Shown here in pieces: positions 8,499 through 18,973 of a DNA stretch of 64,000 bases. The notes under the pieces are model-generated. The model saw nothing but the letters and a program-made list of their open reading frames with translations. It searched no databases and was not told where the DNA came from. The stretch is from Polyangia bacterium (lineage in GTDB: Bacteria > Myxococcota_A > Polyangia > Nannocystales > Nannocystaceae), in contig JAUIFF010000014.1 in assembly GCA_030429545.1 (NCBI GenBank), positions 1 to 64,000 of the forward strand, written 5' to 3'. The position numbers were made by a program, and so were the translations under genes. Position 1 is the stretch's first letter. Each line of letters starts with the position of its first letter.

Positions 8499-9833
8499 TT
8501 AGAAGTGGAAGTTGAGGGAGGCACCCTGGAACTGCTTGCCGATCATCGGGCCCACCCGGAGGTTGCGGATCCCTGCGAGGGCTTTTTCCTCTTTGATCCA
8601 CGCCTTCGCCTCGGTGCGGTCCTGGTAGATGATGACTGCGAGCACGCCACCGAGCACAACCCCGGTCGCCAGCGCAATGTCGCCACCGATCAGCATCCGC
8701 CGCATTTCACCACCCTTGGCCGCAACGTCTGAGGCGAGGTTTGTGTAGGCCTCGGAGTTGGCCGGGATTGCCGGGTCGAGCCCAGCTGCGTCGAGGTCGT
8801 TGACGGCGGTTTTGTAGGCGCCGCGTTTGGCCAGTCCGGCGGCGTAGAGGATACCGCCGGTGGCAAAGGCCCCTACCGTGAGTCCGAGGGCGACCCAGGC
8901 GCGTGGCTGCCAGTAGCCAAAGGTCGGCCCGAGCTTACAGGACGGGCGCAGATCCTTGGGGTCCTCCTTGGACTTCCGTTTTTTGCGCTTTTCCTTGCGG
9001 CAGTACGTGGCGTGATCCTTTTTGAGGTCAACGGTGATGTTCGAGGTATCGATCGGACCGGTCGGGCGCGAGGCAATATCGGCCTCGGCCTGCAACATGG
9101 CGGCCTTCTGGGCGGCGAGGTCCTCGGGGGTGAGACCGCCGTCGATCTCGTCGATGATCTTTTGTTCGTCTTCGGAAACCGGGGGCAGCGGCTCGATGTG
9201 CTGCTTGACCTGGGCCACGACTTCCTTGGGCAACATCAGCGGCAGGATGTAGTCGTCGCTCGAATAGGTCGCGTAGAGTTCTTGTACACGCACATTGTTG
9301 GTGAGGTCGTGCACCACAACCCGCGTTACCTTGCCCTCATCACCGCTGCCGTAGGTCCCGTACACGAGGTAGGTGTAGGGCGGGTTGGTCTTCCCCTTTT
9401 TGTTGAGCCACTGACCGATTTTGCCAACACAGGCATCGTCGATCTCACCGCGGCACTTGACCTTCTTGGCAGCGGTCTCGATGTCGAGAGCAACGCCCTT
9501 GACGGTGAAACTCTCGTTCTCAAATCCGGCCTGGATGGCGGCGCGAAGATCAGCACCAGCCGGGTCACCGCCAAAGCGCATCAACCCAACAACCCCATCG
9601 GCAGCAGCTGGTCCGCGCGGACCGGCAGGAGCAGCAGCTTCGGCACCTTCGGCCGGTGCGGCAGCTTCCCCTTCAGCCGGTGCGGCAGCTTCCCCTTCAG
9701 CCGGTGCGGCAGCTTCCCCTTCAGCCGGTTGGGCGATGGCCGGGACCGGACCCAGGGCCAAGCCGCTACAAAGGGCGGCACACAGGGCGATGGTCGCGGG
9801 TGAGCGGGAGGACTTTGTCGAAGAGAACGTCAT
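8499..9833 (-). CDS. Secreted/membrane protein with PAEGEAAA repeats, unknown function
   Basis: 444 residues from the ATG at 9833. An N-terminal signal peptide (MTFSSTKSSRSPATIALCAALCSGLALGP, cut after AIAQ) is followed by three tandem PAEGEAAA units and an Ala/Pro-rich linker. Then comes a domain with VVGLMRFGGDPAGADLRAAIQAGF, a pair of Cys in VKCRGEIDDACVG and a YLVYGTYGSGDEGKVTRVVVHDL strand region. A short basic Lys-rich segment leads to two C-terminal hydrophobic helices (WVALGLTVGAFATGGILYAAGLA and GGDIALATGVVLGGVLAVIIY). The overall plan resembles myxobacterial PEGA-less surface assembly proteins, but I do not recognise the family. It is probably anchored in the inner membrane with the repeat part in the periplasm. 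Confidence 0.75.
   Translation of the reverse strand: MTFSSTKSSRSPATIALCAALCSGLALGPVPAIAQPAEGEAAAPAEGEAAAPAEGEAAAPAEGAEAAAPAGPRGPAAADGVVGLMRFGGDPAGADLRAAIQAGFENESFTVKGVALDIETAAKKVKCRGEIDDACVGKIGQWLNKKGKTNPPYTYLVYGTYGSGDEGKVTRVVVHDLTNNVRVQELYATYSSDDYILPLMLPKEVVAQVKQHIEPLPPVSEDEQKIIDEIDGGLTPEDLAAQKAAMLQAEADIASRPTGPIDTSNITVDLKKDHATYCRKEKRKKRKSKEDPKDLRPSCKLGPTFGYWQPRAWVALGLTVGAFATGGILYAAGLAKRGAYKTAVNDLDAAGLDPAIPANSEAYTNLASDVAAKGGEMRRMLIGGDIALATGVVLGGVLAVIIYQDRTEAKAWIKEEKALAGIRNLRVGPMIGKQFQGASLNFHF
9652..9723 (-). repeat. Three 24-bp tandem repeats coding PAEGEAAA
   Basis: Three near-identical 24-bp units at 9652, 9676 and 9700, each coding the same octapeptide, with degenerate half-units on both sides. 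Copy number can change by slippage without a frameshift. Confidence 0.85.
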
Positions 9834-9972
9834 GGATCGGCGGAACCTTGGGTAGGTGGAGGAGGTAGTCGCAGCGCGCGCGCGAAGCTCCGGTGCGGCG
9901 GGATGATAGCGACCCTCTCCTGCCGGCTCAATAACCATCACTCGCGCGTTGACCGTCACCGCGGTGTTCGCG

Positions 9973-12051
9973 TCAGGTGTCAATGTCTTGTTTGTCCGTG
10001 GCGGGCGCGGAGCTTACACGCCCAGGCAACAGGTTGAGGATCCAGACATTTGCAACGCCAAGCGCGCAAATGACGAGGAGTGTGTGCAAAAACAAACCCG
10101 GGTGCGCGCTGGTGTGGGCGACTTGCCAAAGCTGATGTAGCGCCATCCCCGTGAGTGCCGCACCGCCAACGCCTCGCACGAGAAGCCCCGAGATCTTTGT
10201 CAAACGGTAGCTGGCGACGACAACTGCACACAGTGCACCTGCATACATGGCGTACGGCAACAGCAGCGAAGCTCCCGCTGTCTGGCGCGACATCACCAGG
10301 CCAGCGGCAATTGCACAGACACATACGGCTCCGATCCGACCAACCACAACTGCAGAAGCTGACGGCAGCGGGCGCAGGCGCCGGCACCACAGGCCGACGC
10401 TGCGGATTGTGCCGACGAGCGTGCCAAACAGGAGTGCGACGAAGGTCGAAGCCACCAGGTTCTGCGTGAACGCCAAACCAATACCTGCGTTCGATTCCTC
10501 ACTACCGAGCCAACTCTGGGCGATCGCTTGCAACTCCGGGAAACGATCTGCGACTTCGAGAACCCAAGCTTCGCCGGCGAGCGCCCAATCGGCGTGCCCG
10601 ATGCCCGGCCCGCGGTGGTACCAAAGCTCCGGCACGATCCAGTCGGTCGCGGCCAAGTGTTGGCTGACCCACAGCGTGAGGCCAACGATCCACACGGTTG
10701 CCACCCACACCCCACCGCGCGCGCGCGGCATGTCGGTGTCGGTCGGTGCACGCAGGGCGAAAAACCCGAGCAGGCCGACCAGAGGTAAGTAGCTCAGGCC
10801 GGTCGGGAGGTTTGGCTCGCCGAGCAATTGCAGGGCGACGGTACCGGTGGCGACGCTGGCTAGGCCCGCGACCACAACAAAAATCAATGTAGATGCAGCG
10901 ATTCGTCCGGTGGCCCCGAGCACGGGCACGGCCGCCCGCCGCAGGCTGACGATAAGTGCAAATACAAGTGCTATCCACGCCCAGCCCCAGGCCTCGCGCA
11001 GGGTGTGGCGGCGTCCGAGTGGCTCGTCGCTGCGGGTCCAACCGAGCAGAGGACCGAGGCCCAGGCGCTCGTTGCCGCGAAACTCGACGTAGCCAGTCCA
11101 CCTGCCCGTGACCCCGAGGCCGGCACTTGCCTCCGAGGTGTACTTGTCGGGACACATCTGCTCGGTCACTCGGTCGGGCTGCATCCCCCGTGGGTCGAGC
11201 CGACGACCCGGGCAGGCAAAGGCCATACGCGAGCGCTGACCGATGGTGCCGGAGTGCACGATAAACCGCCGGTGGACATCCTCGTCGGGTTGTTTGTCGA
11301 GACGCTCAAACACCGGGGTGGTCTCGACGACCTCGACCCGGGCCCCGGCAAACGCCTGCCGCGCGCGGGCAGGCCCGTCGGCGAAGTGGACTTCGGCCAT
11401 CTTGTGGAGGGCACGCTCGAGCGCCTCACCAGCGGCCTGGGGGCTGTAGCCACGGCTGCCGTCGGCCTCGACAAAGTCGTTAAACGGGATGTCGATCGGG
11501 CCGAAACCATCGATTGCGATCGAGGTGCTCTGAAACGGATGGATCCCAAGAATCGGACCACTTTGGGCGGCACCGCGGGCATCGACAGCCCCCGCCTCAA
11601 ACCGCGTGCCCACGACACAGGCAAGGACCAAGGTCGGGACGGCGAGCCACCGCAACCCCGGTGCGCGGGCCCGGGCGGCGATCGCTGCCACACACAGGAT
11701 GCCCAGGAGCGTCCACACAACTGCGGGGAAAGCCACCACGAGGGCGCCGATCATCCGCGTGGTCAGGGTCGCCACCAACCCACCGAAAATGATCCACAGT
11801 CCCACAAGCGCGCGCCTGCCCAATAACGGAACTTGCCGCAGCGGTCGACGCAGCGTGCGGGCGAGCCACACCCCGCAGGCCGCGGTTGCGACCAGGCCGA
11901 GCATGGGCACGAGGATCCCGTTGGCAAACGGCAGCACACTGCCGCACAACCACACCGCGACGACGGCTGTCGCCCACGCGATCATCGGGTCGTGGCTCGT
12001 CGCCGCACGTTGCACGCCGGGGTTGTACCAGACGGGCCTTCGCGGGTGCAT
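9973..12051 (-). CDS. Polytopic membrane protein with a large extracytoplasmic domain, unknown function
   Basis: 692 residues from the ATG at 12051 (a GTG at 12084 is possible but closer to lon). About five hydrophobic segments are followed by an extracytoplasmic domain at about residues 165-350 (ILGIHPFQSTSIAIDGFGPI, DIPFNDFVEADGSRGY, VVETTPVFERLDKQPDEDVH). At least eight more segments follow up to the C-terminus. The domain has two Cys (AFACPGR, EQMCPDK) that could form a disulfide. No transporter or enzyme motif is recognised. It is divergent from lon with about 100 bp between starts. Two exact palindrome copies lie 60 bp apart inside it (10888 and 10957). Confidence 0.7.
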   Translation of the reverse strand: MHPRRPVWYNPGVQRAATSHDPMIAWATAVVAVWLCGSVLPFANGILVPMLGLVATAACGVWLARTLRRPLRQVPLLGRRALVGLWIIFGGLVATLTTRMIGALVVAFPAVVWTLLGILCVAAIAARARAPGLRWLAVPTLVLACVVGTRFEAGAVDARGAAQSGPILGIHPFQSTSIAIDGFGPIDIPFNDFVEADGSRGYSPQAAGEALERALHKMAEVHFADGPARARQAFAGARVEVVETTPVFERLDKQPDEDVHRRFIVHSGTIGQRSRMAFACPGRRLDPRGMQPDRVTEQMCPDKYTSEASAGLGVTGRWTGYVEFRGNERLGLGPLLGWTRSDEPLGRRHTLREAWGWAWIALVFALIVSLRRAAVPVLGATGRIAASTLIFVVVAGLASVATGTVALQLLGEPNLPTGLSYLPLVGLLGFFALRAPTDTDMPRARGGVWVATVWIVGLTLWVSQHLAATDWIVPELWYHRGPGIGHADWALAGEAWVLEVADRFPELQAIAQSWLGSEESNAGIGLAFTQNLVASTFVALLFGTLVGTIRSVGLWCRRLRPLPSASAVVVGRIGAVCVCAIAAGLVMSRQTAGASLLLPYAMYAGALCAVVVASYRLTKISGLLVRGVGGAALTGMALHQLWQVAHTSAHPGLFLHTLLVICALGVANVWILNLLPGRVSSAPATDKQDIDT

Positions 12052-12149
12052 AGGCCCGACCCAAATTTGCCGCCTTGGGGGCACTTTGTGTGGGTGGTGA
12101 TTGTGGGCGTCCGGGGCAACGCGAGTGGTGATAGGCTCGCGGACGGCGA

Positions 12150-14531
<2,382 letters not shown>

Positions 14532-14788
14532 ACGTCTTGCGTATCCGCTCGACTCACCGAGAGCTCAACGCCACCGGCCCAAACACAACAAGGTCGACCA
14601 CACCAGGCCTAGCTGGTCGTCGTGGTCTACGAGTCCAACCTGCCGCTGGTAAACCGCGTACGACGGCTGTCCGGTGGACATGGCCGCAACCGAAATAGGT
14701 CTGCGTAGCCCTCCCAAACACCGCTGCGCGCACTGCATATACAACGGCTGACGACCTAGCCAGGTCGTCGGCGAGGGTACATGGTCGA
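14532..14788. other. Intergenic region between convergent lon and SDR genes
   Basis: 257 bp without a gene. It holds a GC-rich hairpin at 14747-14772 (GCTGACGACCT / AGGTCGTCGGC, 4-nt loop, no T-run) that may end transcription from either side. An exact palindrome TGCATATACA lies at 14734, and the same 10-mer at 14817 sits inside the SDR gene end. Confidence 0.5.
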
Positions 14789-16078
14789 CTAGTCTTTTCC
14801 GAACTTCTTCATATACTGCATATACAAAGGTTGCCCGGTGGGGGAGGTTGGCTTGGCCGGCTTTTCAGCTTCCGGTTCGGCAGCAGGCTCCTTCGAGTGG
14901 TCCTCGAGCTGAAGCGCCGGGATAAAACTCGACGAGTCCGAGCCCGACATCAGCGAGTCGACAAACAGGCTGCCGCTATGTTCCACGGCAACCGGCTTGA
15001 TCTCTTCTTCGGGCTCTTGTTCGACCTCTTGTTCGACCTCTTCTTCGACCTCGACCTCGGGCTCCTCTTCGACCGGCTCCTCGACCGACTCCGAGGCGGT
15101 CGGCGGCTTGTTGAACAGGTCGGCAAAGGAGGCCTGGGGCGCCTTGGGTTTTTGCTGTTTGAGGCGTTCCTTCTCTGCCTTTTCGCGCTCGATCTCCTCC
15201 TCGGTCATGACATCGGTTCGGGTCCGCTGCAGGTGCGCGGCCTGATGCTCCAACAGGTGCCAAAGGCCGTTCATCTCGTCCTGGCGGCGGAGCTTATCTT
15301 TGACAACTTTGCGCCCGACAAAGAATTTTCCGGTCACCGCACCGAGGTCAGGTGCGACGGCCACGTAGGTCGGTGTATCTGCACCGACTGCGGGCGGGCT
15401 GGCCGTCAGCCGTGACATCATGTTGCCGAGGCTGCTGGCCCGGCGGTAGAGGTTGGTCTTGAACTTGCTGCCTGGGCTACAGCAGTTGACCTGCACGCCG
15501 TTGATCGCGAGGTGCCCGCTCCAGGCACCAGACATCAGCCGGACCGCGTGTTTACTTTGGCGATAGGAACGGTCGCCGCTGTAACTGCGACGGTCGAAGT
15601 CGGTGTCGTCGACATCAAACCCCCCGGCGTCGTTGGAGCTGACAAACACAACCCGCGAGGGCGCCGATTTGATCAACGTGTCGCGCAGGAGTTTGGTCAA
15701 CAGGTGCGGGCCCAAAACGTTGGCAGCCCACACCAGCTCAAAGCCATCGGGCGACTCGGCCTTGGTCGGAAACCACAGGGCGGCGTTGTGCACCAAGATA
15801 TCGAGACGGTCGAATAATTCATGGAAACGACCGACAAACTGACGGATTGAGACCTGGCGAGCCAAGTCGAGTTCGCTAAACACAAGCCTTTGATTTTTCG
15901 TGTCTGAAACCAGCTCGAGTCGGGCCTCTTCGCCGCGAGAGTAGTCGTGGGAGCCCATCATCACGGTGGCCCCCATCCGCCCGAGGTTGCGCGCAATTTC
16001 CTTGCCGATTCCGGAACTTGCACCGGTGACGATACAGACTTTTCCCGATAGGTCTTGATCGAAGTGCGGTTTAGCCAA
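14789..16078 (-). CDS. Short-chain dehydrogenase with long acidic C-terminal tail
   Basis: 429 residues. Residues 1-280 form a classical SDR: the cofactor motif TGASSGIG (18-25), DILVHNAAL, the catalytic Ser in VVFVSSNDAGG and the YRQSK active-site Tyr/Lys. It resembles retinol-dehydrogenase/WWOX-type SDRs; the substrate is unknown. A charged helical segment (EEIEREKAEKERLKQQKPK) follows, then about 110 residues rich in Glu, Val and Pro (EEPEVEVEEEVEQEVEQEP), unusual for the family. The start is a TTG at 16078 preceded by an AGGAAGG ribosome site. The acidic tail may dock the enzyme to a partner; this is inference. Confidence 0.88.
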   Translation of the reverse strand: MAKPHFDQDLSGKVCIVTGASSGIGKEIARNLGRMGATVMMGSHDYSRGEEARLELVSDTKNQRLVFSELDLARQVSIRQFVGRFHELFDRLDILVHNAALWFPTKAESPDGFELVWAANVLGPHLLTKLLRDTLIKSAPSRVVFVSSNDAGGFDVDDTDFDRRSYSGDRSYRQSKHAVRLMSGAWSGHLAINGVQVNCCSPGSKFKTNLYRRASSLGNMMSRLTASPPAVGADTPTYVAVAPDLGAVTGKFFVGRKVVKDKLRRQDEMNGLWHLLEHQAAHLQRTRTDVMTEEEIEREKAEKERLKQQKPKAPQASFADLFNKPPTASESVEEPVEEEPEVEVEEEVEQEVEQEPEEEIKPVAVEHSGSLFVDSLMSGSDSSSFIPALQLEDHSKEPAAEPEAEKPAKPTSPTGQPLYMQYMKKFGKD

Positions 16079-16400
16079 TGGTGTCCTTCCTTAGCTCGCC
16101 TCGTACTCGTGGCATGTTTTTGAAATCCAGGGTTTCGTGCAGTCCACGACGGCGAAATCGACTCTTGGTTAACTGCTGCAAGTAGTCGACGCTGCGCGCA
16201 GTCGCCAGTACCTCTACCGCAGCAGGGCGTCACTATAGCGGAGCCAACTCGAATTGCGACGGCGTTTTTCGACTAGAAAAATAGCTCGTGGGCGGCCGTG
16301 CCCACATTGGAGAGCAGGGTCGCGCGAGTGTTACATTTGCTTCCATCGAGCTACACGCTCGATCTCCGGGTCAGTTGAGGTGACATGTAGGACATGTCCC
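16079..16400. other. Intergenic region with a 17-bp palindrome
   Basis: 322 bp without a gene, holding the upstream region of the SDR gene. A perfect palindrome GACATGT-AGG-ACATGTC lies at 16382-16398, just beyond the stop of the hydrolase gene. It could be a weak terminator stem or a protein site; no T-run follows. Confidence 0.4.
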
Positions 16401-17306
16401 TTAGTTCTCAAGTGAAGTCGCCAAGAAGTTTGCAACTTCGGTCATGACCTCGGGATTGCTGCCAAACATGTGGGTTCCGTGGCCACCCGGCGAAACTTCC
16501 ATCCCCTGCCAACCGCTGATGCCAAGGCCCAACACTGTGGTGTTCCAGGCTGCTTCCGCCGGAGGATAGGCGAGCAGCACCGGATGGTTGGCGAGCAACG
16601 CTTGGTTGTCGGCGATCTTGTTTTGATTTTCGGTGTACATACCACCACTTAAAAACACCATCGCGCGCGGCTGCGAAAGCTGGCCGTCGGCCGCGGCCTT
16701 GACCGTAAAATCGAGCGCCGTCGTACTGCCGTTGGAGGCCCCGACAATAGCGAGGTTGTCCACCGACATCGCGCACTCGTGGTTTTGGACAAACGCATAG
16801 CCAGCGATCGCGTCCTCAACACCGTTTGGCCCCTGGTAAGCCTCGGTCGCGCTGCCACCTGAACCCGGGGCCCCGCGGCGGTTGATGTTGAGCACGGCAA
16901 AGCCCTTGGCCCGCAGGCCATCGATAAACTCCGGTGAGAAGTTGCTCTTGTCGTTGCCCGGCGGAATCATGTGTAACAGCAACACCACCGGCGAACCCGT
17001 CATGCCGGTCGTGTACAGGTCGGCGATCAACTCGACCCCGTCTGCGGTTGTGAGCGTGACCTCCTCGGGCCCGACTTCGGGGCACGCGGTCGCGGTGGTT
17101 CCCTGCTCGGTCGTTTCGTCGCTGGTGGCTGTCGCCTCGGTCGTTTCGCCGGTGTCTGTGGTGGGCCCCGCAGTTGTGGGCTCAGCACTCGTGTTGGAAC
17201 TTGCCGTGGTCCCGGAGGTTGAGCCGGACGTTCCCCCACAGGCCGCAAACATCAAACACAGGGCCGCGGGCCCCAACCGTCCGATACACCGTCGACGCGA
17301 TTGCAT
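16401..17306 (-). CDS. Alpha/beta hydrolase lipoprotein with Thr/Ser linker
   Basis: 301 residues from the ATG at 17306. Lipoprotein signal (lipobox MFAAC), then about 60 residues of Thr/Ser/Glu/Gly linker ending in TACPEVGPEEV. The catalytic domain has the strand PVVLLLHMIPPG (oxyanion region), NINRRGAPGSGGS, the nucleophile elbow VGASNGSTT (GxSxG) and a C-terminal His in GGHGTHMF, with an Asp/Glu in between. It is therefore a probable surface or periplasmic esterase/peptidase-type hydrolase of the dienelactone hydrolase group. It belongs to the linker-lipoprotein group seen at 29221, 50242, 51916, 54027 and 56293. Confidence 0.85.
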   Translation of the reverse strand: MQSRRRCIGRLGPAALCLMFAACGGTSGSTSGTTASSNTSAEPTTAGPTTDTGETTEATATSDETTEQGTTATACPEVGPEEVTLTTADGVELIADLYTTGMTGSPVVLLLHMIPPGNDKSNFSPEFIDGLRAKGFAVLNINRRGAPGSGGSATEAYQGPNGVEDAIAGYAFVQNHECAMSVDNLAIVGASNGSTTALDFTVKAAADGQLSQPRAMVFLSGGMYTENQNKIADNQALLANHPVLLAYPPAEAAWNTTVLGLGISGWQGMEVSPGGHGTHMFGSNPEVMTEVANFLATSLEN

Positions 17307-17397
17307 GGCCGGCAGCTTGGCGCGAGCCATCGCTCAGGTCAACGCCATAACCCGCACGCGCCAACAACTTTGCAGGCGATTGCGCGATACTGCGGCC

Positions 17398-17610
17398 ATG
17401 CACCCCCCTCCCGAGGCCGATGCACGAATCACCGAACTCGAGATCCGAATCGCCTACCAGGACAAACTGATTCAGGACCTCGACGATGTCCTGCGCGCAT
17501 TTACCCGTCGCGTCGAAATCCTCGAGCGCCAACTCGGCGACCTGCGCGGACAACTCGAAACCCTCAGCGGGGGCCCACAGACAGTCGACGAGCCGCCACC
17601 GCACTACTAA
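17398..17610 (+). CDS. slyX: SlyX family protein
   Basis: 70 residues starting at the ATG 17398. It is a single coiled coil (RITELEIRIAYQDKLIQDLDDVLRAF, VEILERQLGDLRGQLETL) ending in the diagnostic PPPHY tail of SlyX. SlyX is a small protein of unknown exact function, genetically linked to lysis susceptibility in Escherichia coli. A longer frame from 16882 runs antisense to the hydrolase gene and is not used. Its stop overlaps the convergent MAPEG gene by 4 bp. Confidence 0.88.
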   Translation: MHPPPEADARITELEIRIAYQDKLIQDLDDVLRAFTRRVEILERQLGDLRGQLETLSGGPQTVDEPPPHY

Positions 17611-18017
17611 AAGCTTGTAGCTGCAAGCTCAATCGGGCAGCCGAACACCCGGCACAAGATTGCAAATGCAACAAAAACTTCGAGCACCAACGAGCCCGTG
17701 GCACCGAGCTGGCGCAGGCGAAACGGGCCACCGAGCATCCCCGACACGTGCATCAGGCGGAACCCTAAAAACAACCCGCCGAGCCACAGCACCTCGCGCC
17801 CCGTGCCGCCGTTGAGCTCAAAAAACATCAGTAACAACACAAACGGAATCGCGTGCTCGAGACTGTTTGCATGGGTTCGGATCGCCCGGCGCATCACCTT
17901 GTTGCCGCCGTCCCCCATGCTGATCCGCAACCGGATCCGACAGGCCGAGACATAGATCGACAGGATCGTCACAAGCAGGATCAAAAAGACCGCGATGATG
18001 GCAGTGTGCGCGAGCAT
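17607..18017 (-). CDS. MAPEG family membrane protein
   Basis: 136 residues from the ATG 18017, with four membrane segments. The family signature AIRTHANSLEHAIPFVLLL (Asn and Glu motif for glutathione binding) is present, followed by GLFLGFRLMHVSGM. MAPEG proteins include glutathione S-transferases and related membrane enzymes; bacterial members are mostly of unknown substrate. Convergent with slyX and sharing 4 bp with it. The 3' end holds two iterated palindromes (17616, 17661), the first inside a longer inverted repeat AGCTTG-N6-CAAGCT. Confidence 0.85.
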   Translation of the reverse strand: MLAHTAIIAVFLILLVTILSIYVSACRIRLRISMGDGGNKVMRRAIRTHANSLEHAIPFVLLLMFFELNGGTGREVLWLGGLFLGFRLMHVSGMLGGPFRLRQLGATGSLVLEVFVAFAILCRVFGCPIELAATSF

Positions 18018-18063
18018 TGGCGGAGCATAGCAGCCGGACTGTGGCCGTGGCGGCAAATCGCAG

Positions 18064-18948
18064 GTGGCCGCGAAAGCTTGCTACCCTGCCCCGGTGCTCG
18101 CGCTACTCGTTGTGTCGCTAATTTGGGCCGCATCGTTTGGTCTGATCAAGCACAACCTCGCCGGGGTCGACCCGCACGCGGTTGCGTGGGCACGACTGGC
18201 GATCGCCCTACCGCTGTTTTTACCGCTGCTGCGAACCCGTCAGCTCCCCTGGCCCCTGGCCCTCCGGTTTGCCGCGATCGGTGCGGTTCAATACGGCTTG
18301 ATGTACGTGTTGTATATTCAAGCATATCAACACCTCGCGGCCCACGAAGTCGCGTTGTGGACGGTGACAACGCCCGTCTATGTCGCCCTGTGTAGCGACC
18401 TGCTTGCGCGCCGTGTGCAGCCACGAACCTGGGCGATGGCTGGCCTAGCGGTTGCCGGGGCGGCGTTGCTGAGCACCGATCAACTGCCGACCGCAGGTCA
18501 GCGCCCGACCTGGCTTCGCGGCGTGTTGCTTATCCAGCTGGCCAACCTGTGCTTTGCCGCCGGTCAGGTCGGCTACCGCCAACTCCGGCGCCGTCACAAA
18601 CACCTGGTCGACCGCCAGATCTTTGCCGTCCTCCTGCTCGGTGCGGTCGGCTTAACTGGCGCAACAACCCTGATAGGTGGTGGCTATCAGCAACTTTGGC
18701 AGCTCGGGTCGCGGCAGGCGTGGACGTTGGTGTACCTCGGGGCGGTCGCCACCGGCCTCGGTTTTTTTGGCTGGAACTGGGGAGCCGCCCGCGTCCGTCC
18801 GGCAACCCTGGCGGTGTTTAACAACCTCAAGGTTCCGCTGGCGATCGCGGTGTCGATCGTTGTATTTGGCGAGCAGGTCGAGTGGTTGAGGTTTGCCTGC
18901 GGAGGCCTGCTGGTACTCGGCACGGCGTGGTCGGTACGCCGCGGCTAG
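18064..18948 (+). CDS. EamA/DMT family transporter
   Basis: About 294 residues with ten hydrophobic segments in two EamA repeats (LALLVVSLIWAASFGLIKHNLAG and VLLIQLANLCFAAGQVGYRQL). The end has FFGWNWGAARVRPATLAVFNNLKVPLAIAVSIVVFGE, typical of carboxylate/amine exporters of the drug/metabolite superfamily. It sits in the inner membrane; the substrate cannot be inferred. Two GTG starts are possible (18064 or 18091); the second gives a shorter N-terminus beginning right before the first helix. Convergent with the efflux pump gene (25 bp between stops). Confidence 0.9.
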   Translation: MAAKACYPAPVLALLVVSLIWAASFGLIKHNLAGVDPHAVAWARLAIALPLFLPLLRTRQLPWPLALRFAAIGAVQYGLMYVLYIQAYQHLAAHEVALWTVTTPVYVALCSDLLARRVQPRTWAMAGLAVAGAALLSTDQLPTAGQRPTWLRGVLLIQLANLCFAAGQVGYRQLRRRHKHLVDRQIFAVLLLGAVGLTGATTLIGGGYQQLWQLGSRQAWTLVYLGAVATGLGFFGWNWGAARVRPATLAVFNNLKVPLAIAVSIVVFGEQVEWLRFACGGLLVLGTAWSVRRG

Positions 18949-18973
18949 GCAATACATGTACACACATAAAAAT

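Noticed and set aside
14747..14772. Hairpin after lon as a definite terminator
   Set aside because: The stem is good, but there is no T-run on either strand, so it is mentioned only as a possible one within the intergenic entry.
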